Assembly: GCF_003429565.1 (NCBI RefSeq)
Contig: NZ_QUAK01000194.1
Location: forward strand, 62,001-126,000
From: Streptomyces triticagri
GTDB lineage: Bacteria > Actinomycetota > Actinomycetes > Streptomycetales > Streptomycetaceae
DNA length: 64,000 bases
Reading direction: 5' to 3'
Position numbers and translations under genes: made by a program. Shown piece by piece: positions 1-7,168 of the stretch; positions within the stretch are counted from its first letter, which is position 1; the number at the start of each line of letters is the position of its first letter. The notes below the pieces were generated by a model, which did not search any database, was not told the DNA's origin, and saw only the letters and a program-made list of their open reading frames with translations.

Positions 1-530
1 TCGGCATCGGCGCCGTACCCGCCACCCGCTGGCTCGAGGACTCCGGCATCGCACTCGGCCAGGACGGCGAGGTCGTCACCGACGACCGTCTGCGCACCTC
101 CGTGCCGGACGTCTACGCGGTCGGCGACTGCGCGTCCTTCCCGTCCGCCCGCTACGGCGCCCGCCTGCTCGTCCACCACTGGGACAACGCACTCCAGGGG
201 CCCCGTACGGTCGCCGCGGAGATCCTCGGCCGGGCCCCGCAGGCGTACGACCCCGTGCCGTACTTCTGGTCCGAGCAGTTCGGCCGCTTCGTGCAGTACG
301 CGGGGCATCACGCGGCGGCCGACACCACCGTCCGCCGCGGCGATCCGGACGGGCCGGCCTGGTCCCTGTGCTGGCTCAGGGACGGCGCCCTGGTCGCGCT
401 GCTCGCCGTCGGACGGCCCCGCGACCTCGCCCAGGGACGCCGTCTGATCGAGTCGGGCGCCCCGCTGGACCCTGCATTGGTCGCCGATCCCGCCGTACCC
501 CTGAAGAAGGCCGTCCTGGCGGCGGACTGA
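1..530 (+). CDS. FAD-dependent NAD(P) oxidoreductase, C-terminal part
   Basis: The gene enters from the left edge, so its start is not visible; the reading frame is open from base 3. The visible part carries the second FAD-binding motif of the pyridine nucleotide-disulfide oxidoreductase fold (DVYAVGDCA near 108-134) and then a C-terminal reductase-type domain with WDNALQGP and YFWSEQFGRFVQYAG. This arrangement is usual in ferredoxin or rubredoxin reductases that pass electrons from NAD(P)H to a small iron-sulfur protein. The electron partner cannot be told from this sequence. It ends with TGA, 58 bases before the next gene. Confidence 0.85.
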   Translation, partial: GIGAVPATRWLEDSGIALGQDGEVVTDDRLRTSVPDVYAVGDCASFPSARYGARLLVHHWDNALQGPRTVAAEILGRAPQAYDPVPYFWSEQFGRFVQYAGHHAAADTTVRRGDPDGPAWSLCWLRDGALVALLAVGRPRDLAQGRRLIESGAPLDPALVADPAVPLKKAVLAAD

Positions 531-588
531 CCGCAAACGGTGGAGTGCCGGGTACCGACTGTCAGTCCCGGATGGCAGGCTTGTCCCT

Positions 589-954
589 GTGACCGAGATT
601 GACGCAAAGATCGATGCTCTCGTCCCCGCCTGGCTCACCCTCCCCGACATCGCCGAACGGCTCGGCGTCGAGGTGACCCGCGTCCGGCAGCTGGTCAAGG
701 AGGGCCAGCTGATCGCCGTACGCCGTGGTGAGAACAGGGCGCTTCAGGTACCCGCCGCCTTCATCGACGGCGAAAAGATCGTCAAGGGCCTCGCCGGCCT
801 CCTGACGCTCCTGAGGGACGACGGCTTCACCGACGAAGAGACCCTGGAGTGGCTCTTCACTCCCGACGACACCCTGCCCGGTACCCCCGCTCAGGCCCTG
901 AGCGAGAATCGCGGCACGGAGGTGAAGCGCCGAGCACAGGCGCTCGCCGTCTAG
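589..954 (+). CDS. Rv2175c-like winged-helix DNA-binding protein
   Basis: This 121-residue protein starts at GTG. Its N-terminal half is a MerR/excisionase-like helix-turn-helix (LTLPDIAERLGVEVTRVRQL at about residues 16-35), and its C-terminal half matches the Rv2175c C-terminal domain (LLTLLRDDGFTDEETLEWLF). In Mycobacterium tuberculosis, Rv2175c is a small DNA-binding protein phosphorylated by the kinase PknL, and its actinobacterial relatives also lie near cell-wall genes. The target sites are unknown. The stop codon is followed immediately by a long perfect hairpin. Confidence 0.8.
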   Translation: MTEIDAKIDALVPAWLTLPDIAERLGVEVTRVRQLVKEGQLIAVRRGENRALQVPAAFIDGEKIVKGLAGLLTLLRDDGFTDEETLEWLFTPDDTLPGTPAQALSENRGTEVKRRAQALAV

Positions 955-956
955 GG

Positions 957-1021
957 GGGTGTCTGACAAATCCAGTGCGGTGCCCGCGGTGTTCGGCACG
1001 CACTGGATTTGTCAGACACCC
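957..1021. repeat. long perfect inverted repeat, probable terminator or MITE-like remnant
   Basis: The left arm 957-979 and the right arm 999-1021 are perfect reverse complements over 23 bases. The stem continues with TGCC (981-984) pairing GGCA (995-998) past one bulged G, leaving a 10-base loop. The arms begin GGGTGTCTGACAAATCC, which is less GC-rich than the surroundings. The hairpin begins 3 bases after a stop codon, so it could end transcription, but its length and perfection also resemble the paired ends of a small mobile repeat. There is no T-tract after it. Confidence 0.75.
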
Positions 1022-1138
1022 GCAGGAACCGGCCGGACCGGTAACCGGACCGGTTGTTCCGACGCACAGCCGGTCCGCGGACGAGCCCACACCGGGCGGT
1101 CCGCGGACCGGGCCGACACGCACCTGGGGGATCGTTCC

Positions 1139-1777
1139 TTGTCACGCGCGCCGCTCGCCGATGCCCGGCTCTACCTCTGCACCGACGCCCGCAAGGACAA
1201 GGGTGACCTCCCGCAGTTCCTGGACGCGGCCCTGTCAGGCGGTGTGGACATCGTCCAGCTGCGCGACAAGGGCATCGAGGCGGCCGAGGAGCTGGAGCTG
1301 CTCGCCGTCTTTGCGGACGCCTGCAAGCGGCACGGCAAGCTCCTCGCGGTGAACGACCGCGCGGACATCGCCCACGCCTCCGGCGCCGATGTACTGCACC
1401 TCGGACAGGGCGACCTGCCGGTGCCCGCGGCCCGTGCCCTGATCGGCGCGGCCCCGCTGATCGGCCGCTCCACGCACAGCGAGGCGGAGGCCGCCGCGGC
1501 CGCCGTCCAGGACGGCGTGGACTACTTCTGCACGGGACCGTGCTGGCCCACCCCCACCAAGCCCGGCCGTCACGCCCCCGGCCTCGACCTCGTGCGGTAC
1601 GCGGCGTCGCTCGCCACCGACCGCCCGTGGTTCGCGATCGGCGGCATCGACGCGGGGAATCTGGACCAGGTCATCGAGGCCGGCGCCCGCCGGGCCGTGG
1701 TGGTGCGCGCGATCACCGAGGCGGACGACCCGGCGGCCGCGGCGTCCGACCTGGCAGCGCGGCTGCGCGCGGCCTGA
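1139..1777 (+). CDS. thiE: thiamine phosphate synthase
   Basis: ThiE joins hydroxymethylpyrimidine diphosphate and hydroxyethylthiazole phosphate to make thiamine phosphate in the cytoplasm. The TIM-barrel motifs are clear: YLCTDAR near the N-terminus, VDIVQLRDKG, AVNDRADIA, DVLHLGQGDLP, IGRSTHSEAEA, CTGPCWPTPTKPGR and FAIGGI. I chose the TTG at 1139 (212 residues) because a GGGGG Shine-Dalgarno run lies 8 bases upstream and the protein then begins just before the first barrel strand. The frame stays open upstream to 959 but that part has no family similarity. No TPP riboswitch was found upstream. Confidence 0.9.
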   Translation: MSRAPLADARLYLCTDARKDKGDLPQFLDAALSGGVDIVQLRDKGIEAAEELELLAVFADACKRHGKLLAVNDRADIAHASGADVLHLGQGDLPVPAARALIGAAPLIGRSTHSEAEAAAAAVQDGVDYFCTGPCWPTPTKPGRHAPGLDLVRYAASLATDRPWFAIGGIDAGNLDQVIEAGARRAVVVRAITEADDPAAAASDLAARLRAA

Positions 1778-1806
1778 GCTCGGCCGCACGGCCCGACCCG
1801 CCGCCG

Positions 1807-1834
1807 TGATCCGTACGTCATGATCCGTACGTCA
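1807..1834. repeat. tandem 14-bp repeat upstream of metF
   Basis: Two exact copies of TGATCCGTACGTCA lie end to end (1807-1820 and 1821-1834), followed by a degenerate third (TGATGGGTACGCGG, 1835-1848). They sit in the thiE-metF gap, about 105-140 bases upstream of the metF start. Phased tandem sites like these could be an operator or a replication slip. No known regulator is assigned. Confidence 0.7.
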
Positions 1835-1937
1835 TGATGGGTACGCGGTGATCGGCGCTCCTGTCCGAGGAGTGGACAAGAAACCGTCAATGCGGACATT
1901 TGTCCTTTGCGTGGTTGGGGTGGCCCGAGAGCCTGGC

Positions 1938-1943
1938 TAACCT
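1938..1943 (+). promoter_or_regulatory. -10 hexamer of a probable leaderless metF promoter
   Basis: TAACCT (TANNNT type) ends 6 bases before the ATG of metF, and no Shine-Dalgarno sequence is visible. This spacing is typical of leaderless actinobacterial transcripts that begin at or next to the start codon. Confidence 0.5.
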
Positions 1944-1949
1944 GCCCGT

Positions 1950-2873
1950 ATGGCCCTAGGCAATGCTTCCACCAGGACGGACCGCGCCCTGACGGTGCGT
2001 GACCTGCTCGCGACCGGCAAGACCTCGTACTCGTTCGAATTCTGGGCACCGAAAACGCCCAAGGGCGAACGGAACCTGTGGAACGCGCTGCGCAGGGTGG
2101 AGGCGGTGCAGCCCAGCTTCGTGTCCGTGACCTACGGCGCGGGCGGATCGACCCGCGCGGGCACCGTCAAGGCGACCCAGCAGATCGCCGCCGACACCAC
2201 GCTGACACCGGTCGCCCATCTCACCGCGGTCGATCACTCCATCGCGGAGCTGCGCAACATCATCGGCCAGTACGCGGACGCCGGAATCCGGAACATGCTG
2301 GCGGTACGCGGCGACCCGCCCGGCGACCCGATGGGGGACTGGGTCCCGCATCCCCAGGGCCTGACCTACGCGGCGGAACTGGTGCAGCTGATCAAGGAGT
2401 CCGGGGACTTCTGCGTCGGCGTCGCCGCCTTCCCGGAGATGCACCCGCGCTCGGCCGACTGGGACACCGACGTCCGGTACTTCGTGGACAAGTGCCGGGC
2501 GGGCGCCGACTACGCCATCACACAGATGTTCTTCGACGCCGAGGCCTATCTGCGGCTGCGTGACCGGCTGTCCGCGGCCGGCTGCGACACCCCGGTGATT
2601 CCCGAGGTCATGCCCGTCACCAGCGTCCGTCAGCTCGAACGCTTCGCCGAACTGAGCAACGCGGCCTTCCCCGCGGACGTGAAAGAGCGGATCCTCACAG
2701 CCAAAGACGACGCGGCGGCTGTACGCTCCATTGGCATCGAGTTCGCTACGGAGTTCTGCGCGAAGCTGCTGGACGAGGGAGTCCCCGGACTGCACTTCAT
2801 CACGCTGAACAACTCCACGGCGACGTTGGAGATCTACGAGAATCTGGGCCTGCACCACCCGACGCAGGTCTGA
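1950..2873 (+). CDS. metF: methylenetetrahydrofolate reductase
   Basis: MetF reduces 5,10-methylenetetrahydrofolate to 5-methyltetrahydrofolate, the methyl donor for methionine synthesis, using FAD. The 307-residue protein has the family pattern: FEFWAPKTPKGERNL with the catalytic Glu near the N-terminus, SVTYGAGGSTR, HLTAVDHS, NMLAVRGDPPGD, YAITQMFFDAEAY, and PGLHFITLNNS at the end. Its length is normal. The start is the ATG preceded closely by TAACCT, which suggests leaderless translation. Promoter-proximal tandem repeats upstream may be involved in control. Confidence 0.95.
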   Translation: MALGNASTRTDRALTVRDLLATGKTSYSFEFWAPKTPKGERNLWNALRRVEAVQPSFVSVTYGAGGSTRAGTVKATQQIAADTTLTPVAHLTAVDHSIAELRNIIGQYADAGIRNMLAVRGDPPGDPMGDWVPHPQGLTYAAELVQLIKESGDFCVGVAAFPEMHPRSADWDTDVRYFVDKCRAGADYAITQMFFDAEAYLRLRDRLSAAGCDTPVIPEVMPVTSVRQLERFAELSNAAFPADVKERILTAKDDAAAVRSIGIEFATEFCAKLLDEGVPGLHFITLNNSTATLEIYENLGLHHPTQV

Positions 2874-2923
2874 TCGGACGTAGCCCTGCCGGACGAGGTG
2901 CGGCGGTGCTGGAGGGGGCGTAC

Positions 2924-3925
2924 ATGGGCTGGACGGTCCTCTACATCGCATTCGGCGTGGTCGCGCTGTGGCTGCTCGGCGAAGTGCTGCTGCAGTACAA
3001 GGCACGTCTGCGGTGGCGGCTGCTCGCCTTCGTCGGCTTCGTCGGGGTGGTCCTGGGCGTGCTCATGCCGTCCGTCCCGGTGATCGGCGCCGGCGCGATC
3101 ACCTTCGCCATCGGACAGACCTTCGTCACACTCTCCTTCCGGCGCGGTTTCTCGACCGGCTGGGCGCTCGGCGGCAGCCCCGGCGAGAGCCGCCGCCGCA
3201 GGACCGAGTCCCGGGCCGCGGCCCAGGAGCCCACCCTGGAGGTCTCCGACCTCGAGTACACGGACGCCCACCAGTACGCGGGCACGCCGCCCGACGGCAC
3301 GCCCGCGTACGGCGCCGGGCCCGACGGCACACCGGAGTACGCCACCGCCGGCTACGACTCCGGCGACTACGGCACGGACGGCTACGGCACCGGGCAGTAC
3401 GGCACGTCCGACTACGGCACGCCGGACTACGGCACCCCGCCGCAGGGGACTCCCGCGCAGGGCACCCCCACCCCCGTGTACGCCACGGAGCCCATGCCCG
3501 ACGACACCGGCCAGTACGGCGTCTACAGCGACTCCGCCTTCCCCCCGCCGCCCGCCGCAGCCCCGGCCGCTGCCGGGTACGGCTACGACGAGCTGTCGGG
3601 CTACGGCCAGGGCAGTTACGGCTATGAGCCCACCGGCCGGCAGAGCTATGCCGCCTATTCCGACCCGTACATCGGAACCGGGACCTACGGCGGAGCGCCG
3701 GCGGCCGACGGCGGCTATGACACCTACGGCGGTCAGCAGGGCTACCAGGACCCGTACGCCACGGGCGGCTACCCGGGCGAGACGCCGCCCGGCGGTGTCT
3801 GGGTGCCGCAGCAGCGCTCCGGCGACGAGGCCTACGGCGGCGAACTGCCGCCCGAGCAGCCGTACCCGTACCAGAACGACGGCTACGGCAGCGGCTACAA
3901 CCAGCAGCAGCCCTACAGCTACTGA
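2924..3925 (+). CDS. membrane protein with long Tyr/Gly/Thr-rich tail
   Basis: The protein (333 residues from the ATG at 2924, which has GGAGGGGG just upstream) has two N-terminal membrane segments (about residues 3-22 and 35-62: LYIAFGVVALWLLGEVLL and LAFVGFVGVVLGVLMPSVPV). After a basic stretch (GESRRRRTESR) come about 230 residues of low-complexity repeats such as DYGTDGYGTGQYGTSDYGTP and later YGGQQGYQDPY. Repetitive tyrosine-rich tails of this type occur in several actinobacterial membrane proteins, but the function is not known to me. An alternative GTG at 2906 is less likely. It is convergent with the next gene. Confidence 0.75.
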   Translation: MGWTVLYIAFGVVALWLLGEVLLQYKARLRWRLLAFVGFVGVVLGVLMPSVPVIGAGAITFAIGQTFVTLSFRRGFSTGWALGGSPGESRRRRTESRAAAQEPTLEVSDLEYTDAHQYAGTPPDGTPAYGAGPDGTPEYATAGYDSGDYGTDGYGTGQYGTSDYGTPDYGTPPQGTPAQGTPTPVYATEPMPDDTGQYGVYSDSAFPPPPAAAPAAAGYGYDELSGYGQGSYGYEPTGRQSYAAYSDPYIGTGTYGGAPAADGGYDTYGGQQGYQDPYATGGYPGETPPGGVWVPQQRSGDEAYGGELPPEQPYPYQNDGYGSGYNQQQPYSY

Positions 3926-3962
3926 CCCCCGGGCCGCCCGCATCCGGCCCGCGCCGGGCGAC

Positions 3963-5468
3963 TCACTGCGATCCGCGGAACTCCGGCCCCTCGACGAGGA
4001 GTCCGGCCACCAGAGCACCCGACATGCCCGCGTGCGGAAGCCCGCCGCCGGGATGCGCCCAGCCGCCGACCAGATGAAGGCCCGGCATCCGCGTGCCGTT
4101 CGCCGGATGCAGGAAGCGGCCGTCCGCCGCGGGGAGCGCCGGTGCAGGGACCGCGCCGTGGTGCGCGCCCGTCGCCGCCGCGACATCCGCAGGCGTGCGG
4201 ACCTCGTGCCACAGCAGCCTCTCGCGCAGATCCGGAACAGCGGACTCGGCGGCCTCGATCAGCCGCTCCGCCTCGGCCGCCGCGGCGCTGGGCCCCTGGC
4301 CGGACGGCCACGGGGCGGCAGCGGTCACGACGACGGACTCATGCTCGCCGTCCGGCCTCAGCGCCGGGTCGTCCGGGCGCAGCACGGTCACCGTGGGACG
4401 GGCGACGTCCACCGAGCCGCGCCCGGCCGGCCGGTCCGAATCGGCGCGGCGGTCCGGTGCGTGCACCACCGTGCGGTGCACCGTGTGACGGCCGGGGGCG
4501 CCGCGGAGCGCCAGGAACACCGTGCAACGGCTCGGCGGGGTCCTCGACGGGTCCGGGCGCACGTCCTCGGTGCGCTGCAGCGGACGGTCCGTGAGCGTGC
4601 GCAGACGGGCCGGGTCGACGCCCGCCACCACCTCGTCGGCGTCGACGACCGTGCCGTCCGCCAGCTCGAGCCCCGCGGCACGGCCGTCCTTCTCGACGAC
4701 GGCGACGGCCTCCGCGCCGAAGTGGAACTCCACCCGGCGGGCCAGACACCTTTCGTACACCGCCCGGGCCAGCTCGCGCATGCCGCCCTTCACGTACCAG
4801 GTGCCGAACGCCTGCTCCAGGTAGGGCAGTACGGCCGCGGCGGCCGGCGTGCTGCGCGGATCGAGGCCATGGGCGAGCAGGGCGCTCTCCACCAGGGCGA
4901 CGAGGCGGGGATCGGCCAGCTCGCGGCCGGCCGCCTCGGCGAAGGTGGGCGGCCGCCGCCTGAACAGACCGCTTCCGCGCAGCGCCGGATACGGGTCACG
5001 CTCCGCAAGCACCTGCCAGTTGGGCCACAGGGGCTCCTCGAGGAGCGGTCTGCGGGTGCGGTCCCAGGCGTCCCGCGCGCGGTTCATGAAGGCGTCCCAG
5101 CGGTCCGCCGCCGCATCGCCGAGCGACGCGCGGAGTGCCTCGACGACGCCTGCGCGGGAGGCGTTCGGCAGATCGGCCGTGGTGCCGTCCGCGAACACGT
5201 GCCGGGCGGCCGGGTCGATCTCGACGAGCTCGACGCAGTCCTCGAGCGGCTGCTTGCCCGTCTTGAGGAACAGGTCCCGGTAGACCGCGGGCAGCGGCAG
5301 CAGTCCCGGTCCCGTGTCGAAGCGGAAGCCGTCCCGCTCGAGGACGCCGAGCGCACCGCCGTACGTCTCCGTGCGCTCGTACACCGCCACCCGGTGGCCC
5401 GCGACGGCCAGCCGGGCGGCAGCCGCCATCGCGCCCATCCCGGCGCCGATCACCGCAATCCGTGCCAT
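3963..5468 (-). CDS. CrtI-like FAD-dependent oxidoreductase (phytoene desaturase family)
   Basis: This 501-residue protein begins with a dinucleotide-binding motif (MARIAVIGAGMGAMAAAARL, then VYERTETYGG), the N-terminal FAD site of the CrtI/amine oxidase group, and ends with the matching second site (HLVGGWAHPGGGLPHAGMSG). That family desaturates or isomerises isoprenoids and also contains related oxidoreductases of unknown substrate. No carotenoid synthesis genes are nearby, so the substrate is open. I chose the ATG at 5468 because the motif starts right there; the open frame further upstream has no family similarity. It lies 38 bases downstream of a membrane protein gene on the same strand. 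Confidence 0.85.
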   Translation of the reverse strand: MARIAVIGAGMGAMAAAARLAVAGHRVAVYERTETYGGALGVLERDGFRFDTGPGLLPLPAVYRDLFLKTGKQPLEDCVELVEIDPAARHVFADGTTADLPNASRAGVVEALRASLGDAAADRWDAFMNRARDAWDRTRRPLLEEPLWPNWQVLAERDPYPALRGSGLFRRRPPTFAEAAGRELADPRLVALVESALLAHGLDPRSTPAAAAVLPYLEQAFGTWYVKGGMRELARAVYERCLARRVEFHFGAEAVAVVEKDGRAAGLELADGTVVDADEVVAGVDPARLRTLTDRPLQRTEDVRPDPSRTPPSRCTVFLALRGAPGRHTVHRTVVHAPDRRADSDRPAGRGSVDVARPTVTVLRPDDPALRPDGEHESVVVTAAAPWPSGQGPSAAAAEAERLIEAAESAVPDLRERLLWHEVRTPADVAAATGAHHGAVPAPALPAADGRFLHPANGTRMPGLHLVGGWAHPGGGLPHAGMSGALVAGLLVEGPEFRGSQ

Positions 5469-5506
5469 GCCAGGGACCTTATCGGCCGCCACCGACAGCC
5501 GGTGCC

Positions 5507-6118
5507 TCAGTCCGGTGGCTGCAGGTGCTCGGCCAGCCGTTTCTCCTCGCGGCGCTGCGCCCGGCGGCGCAGGAAGCGGCGGATCCGGTGCGCGAGGAAG
5601 ATCAGTATCGCCAGTCCGAGCAGCAGCAGTACGGCCGCGATCACCGCCGCGGCCATCGGGTGGAAGATCGCGAACGTGACGAGACCAGCGACCCCGAGGT
5701 CCTCCGCGATGCTCATCAGGACGTTGCTGAACGGCTCGGGCGAGGAGTTGATCGCCATCCGGGTGCCGGCCTTCACCAGATGGCTCACCAGGGCGGTGGA
5801 GCCGCCGACGGCACCCGCGGCGATGTCGCTCAGGGAACCGCTCTGGCCGGTGAGCAGGGCGCCGATCACGGCACCGGACAGCGGCCGGATCACCGTGTGC
5901 ACGGTGTCCCACACGGAGTCCACCAGCGGAATCTTGTCCGCGACGGCCTCGCACAGGAACAGCACGCCGGCCACCACCAGGACGTCCGTGCGCTGCAGGG
6001 ACTCGGGCACTTCGTCGGTCAGGCCGGTCGCGCCGAATATGCCGAGCAGCAGGACCACGGCGTAGGCGTTGATCCCGCTCGCCCAGCCGCTGGTGAACAC
6101 CAAGGGGAGTACGGACAC
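5507..6118 (-). CDS. DUF4126 membrane protein
   Basis: The 203-residue protein is hydrophobic with at least four membrane segments (SVLPLVFTSGWASGINAYAV, LVVAGVLFLCEAVADKI, LSDIAAGAVGGSTALVSHLV, AAVIAAVLLLLGLAILIFLA) and a basic, arginine-rich C-terminus. This pattern fits the DUF4126 family, whose function is unknown. I took the GTG at 6118 as the start because conserved sequence begins there; no strong ribosome site is visible, so the start is uncertain. It is followed by the CrtI-like gene on the same strand. Confidence 0.75.
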   Translation of the reverse strand: MSVLPLVFTSGWASGINAYAVVLLLGIFGATGLTDEVPESLQRTDVLVVAGVLFLCEAVADKIPLVDSVWDTVHTVIRPLSGAVIGALLTGQSGSLSDIAAGAVGGSTALVSHLVKAGTRMAINSSPEPFSNVLMSIAEDLGVAGLVTFAIFHPMAAAVIAAVLLLLGLAILIFLAHRIRRFLRRRAQRREEKRLAEHLQPPD

Positions 6119-6199
6119 GGGGGTGATCGTAACCAGTGGTCCCGGACGGGGGCTGGGGTTGCGCACACAGGCTTGAGTACTCGTACCTAGGTGCCCAGT

Positions 6200-6416
6200 T
6201 GAGTAGGTGAGCGGATGGGCTCCGACCTGCGAGGACGGAAGAGTGAGGGCACGGCAGGGGGTGCTGCGCCGGAACCGCCGACACGGGGCGGCGGAACGGT
6301 CGTGGCACCCCGGCCGCAACGGGGTGCTCCCGCTGACCACGGGGACGACACGGGGGATGCGCTGGTCCGGTGCGGCTCGAGGGGGATCGAGTCACGCCGG
6401 ACCAGCGCGCTTTTTC
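6200..6416 (+). ncRNA. candidate small RNA ending in a T-tract terminator
   Basis: Between two minus-strand genes lies a plus-strand terminator (6359-6415) with no convincing plus-strand gene before it. Open frames here (for example from GTG 6207 or 6215) run through the terminator without a stop and have no recognisable domain, which argues against coding. Two copies of TTGAGTA (6173 and 6199) lie upstream in a possible promoter region, but I cannot fix a -10 box, so the 5' end is a guess. No match to RNase P, tmRNA or SRP RNA signatures was seen. Confidence 0.35.
6359..6415 (+). terminator. intrinsic terminator with TTTTT tract
   Basis: A 12-base perfect stem (GCGCTGGTCCGG 6359-6370 with CCGGACCAGCGC 6397-6408) contains a second small stem (CTCGA/TCGAG) and is followed by GC and five T residues at 6411-6415. 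The T run is on the plus-strand side only, so it ends plus-strand transcription. Confidence 0.75.
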
Positions 6417-6421
6417 GTGCT

Positions 6422-6488
6422 CCACGCGCGCGTGAAGCCTGCCTCTACGCGCGTGAAGCCTGTGCGTCCGTGGCGTACGCGCGCGTGG
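6422..6488. repeat. inverted repeat downstream of the TetR gene
   Basis: CCACGCGCGCGT (6422-6433) pairs with ACGCGCGCGTGG (6477-6488). Between them the motif ACGCGCGTGAAGCCTG is repeated. It lies about 28 bases beyond the TetR stop codon and could act as its terminator, but the loop is long (43 bases). Confidence 0.4.
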
Positions 6489-6515
6489 ACGACGAAAACC
6501 TCCGCAACCGCCCTG

Positions 6516-7130
6516 CTACGGGCGGGTGCCGGCGACCCGCCCCTGGACCAGCCGGGACAGCGCCTTGTGGACGTCGTCGATGGTCCGCTCGGGCTGGAAC
6601 GCCTGCCAGTCGAGCGCGGCCACCAGGACCATCCCCACGAGGGCTGCCGCGGTCAGCGGGATGTCCAGCTCCGAGCTCAGCTCGCCCGCCGCCACTCCCT
6701 CGCGCAGCACTCCTTCGACCACGGCGACCGCCTGCTGCCTGACGACCAGGAGCGTCGACTGCCAGGCACGGTTGGTGCGCCACAGCTCGGCGACGTACAG
6801 CTGTGTGAAGGCCGGATAGGTGTCGATGAAGCCGAGTCCCGCGCGGATCATGGCGTCCAGGGCATCGACGTTGCTTCCGCCGCGCTCGGCCGTTTCGTCC
6901 GCGGCGCGCTGCAGCGACTGCGTGAGCAGTCCGACTCCGTACCGGAGCAGCTCCTCGAAGAGCTCCGCCTTGCTGGCGAAGTTGTAGTAGACCGTGCCCT
7001 TCGCGACCCCGGCGCGCTCGGCGATCTCGTCGACCGTCGTCGCGGAGAAGCCCTGTTCCGCGATGAGGGTCACCGCCGCCTCGTAGAGCTTCGCGCGGGT
7101 GGCTTGCCGCCGTGTGCTGCTGCTGTCCAT
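6516..7130 (-). CDS. TetR-family transcriptional regulator
   Basis: The 204-residue protein has a typical TetR helix-turn-helix near residues 10-55 (KLYEAAVTLIAEQGFSATTV, then IAERAGVAKGTVYYNFASK) followed by an all-helical ligand domain. Such proteins repress transport genes until a small molecule binds. It is the last gene of a three-gene minus-strand run, 38 bases after the YhgE-like gene, and a perfect palindrome stands in front of the first gene of the run, so it probably represses its own operon. The ligand is unknown. Confidence 0.9.
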   Translation of the reverse strand: MDSSSTRRQATRAKLYEAAVTLIAEQGFSATTVDEIAERAGVAKGTVYYNFASKAELFEELLRYGVGLLTQSLQRAADETAERGGSNVDALDAMIRAGLGFIDTYPAFTQLYVAELWRTNRAWQSTLLVVRQQAVAVVEGVLREGVAAGELSSELDIPLTAAALVGMVLVAALDWQAFQPERTIDDVHKALSRLVQGRVAGTRP

Positions 7131-7168
7131 GGGCCCGATTCTCACAGGTCGGCCGGACTCGATCGTGC

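Noticed and set aside
955..1138. TPP riboswitch upstream of thiE
   Set aside because: The conserved CTGAGA and ACCTGA elements are absent; only palindromic repeats are seen.
959..1138. Upstream extension of thiE
   Set aside because: It would include the long hairpin and has no similarity to ThiE; the TTG at 1139 has a ribosome site and gives the normal length.
3926..3962. Terminator between the Tyr-rich protein and the CrtI-like gene
   Set aside because: Only a short imperfect GC stem is visible; it is too weak to call.
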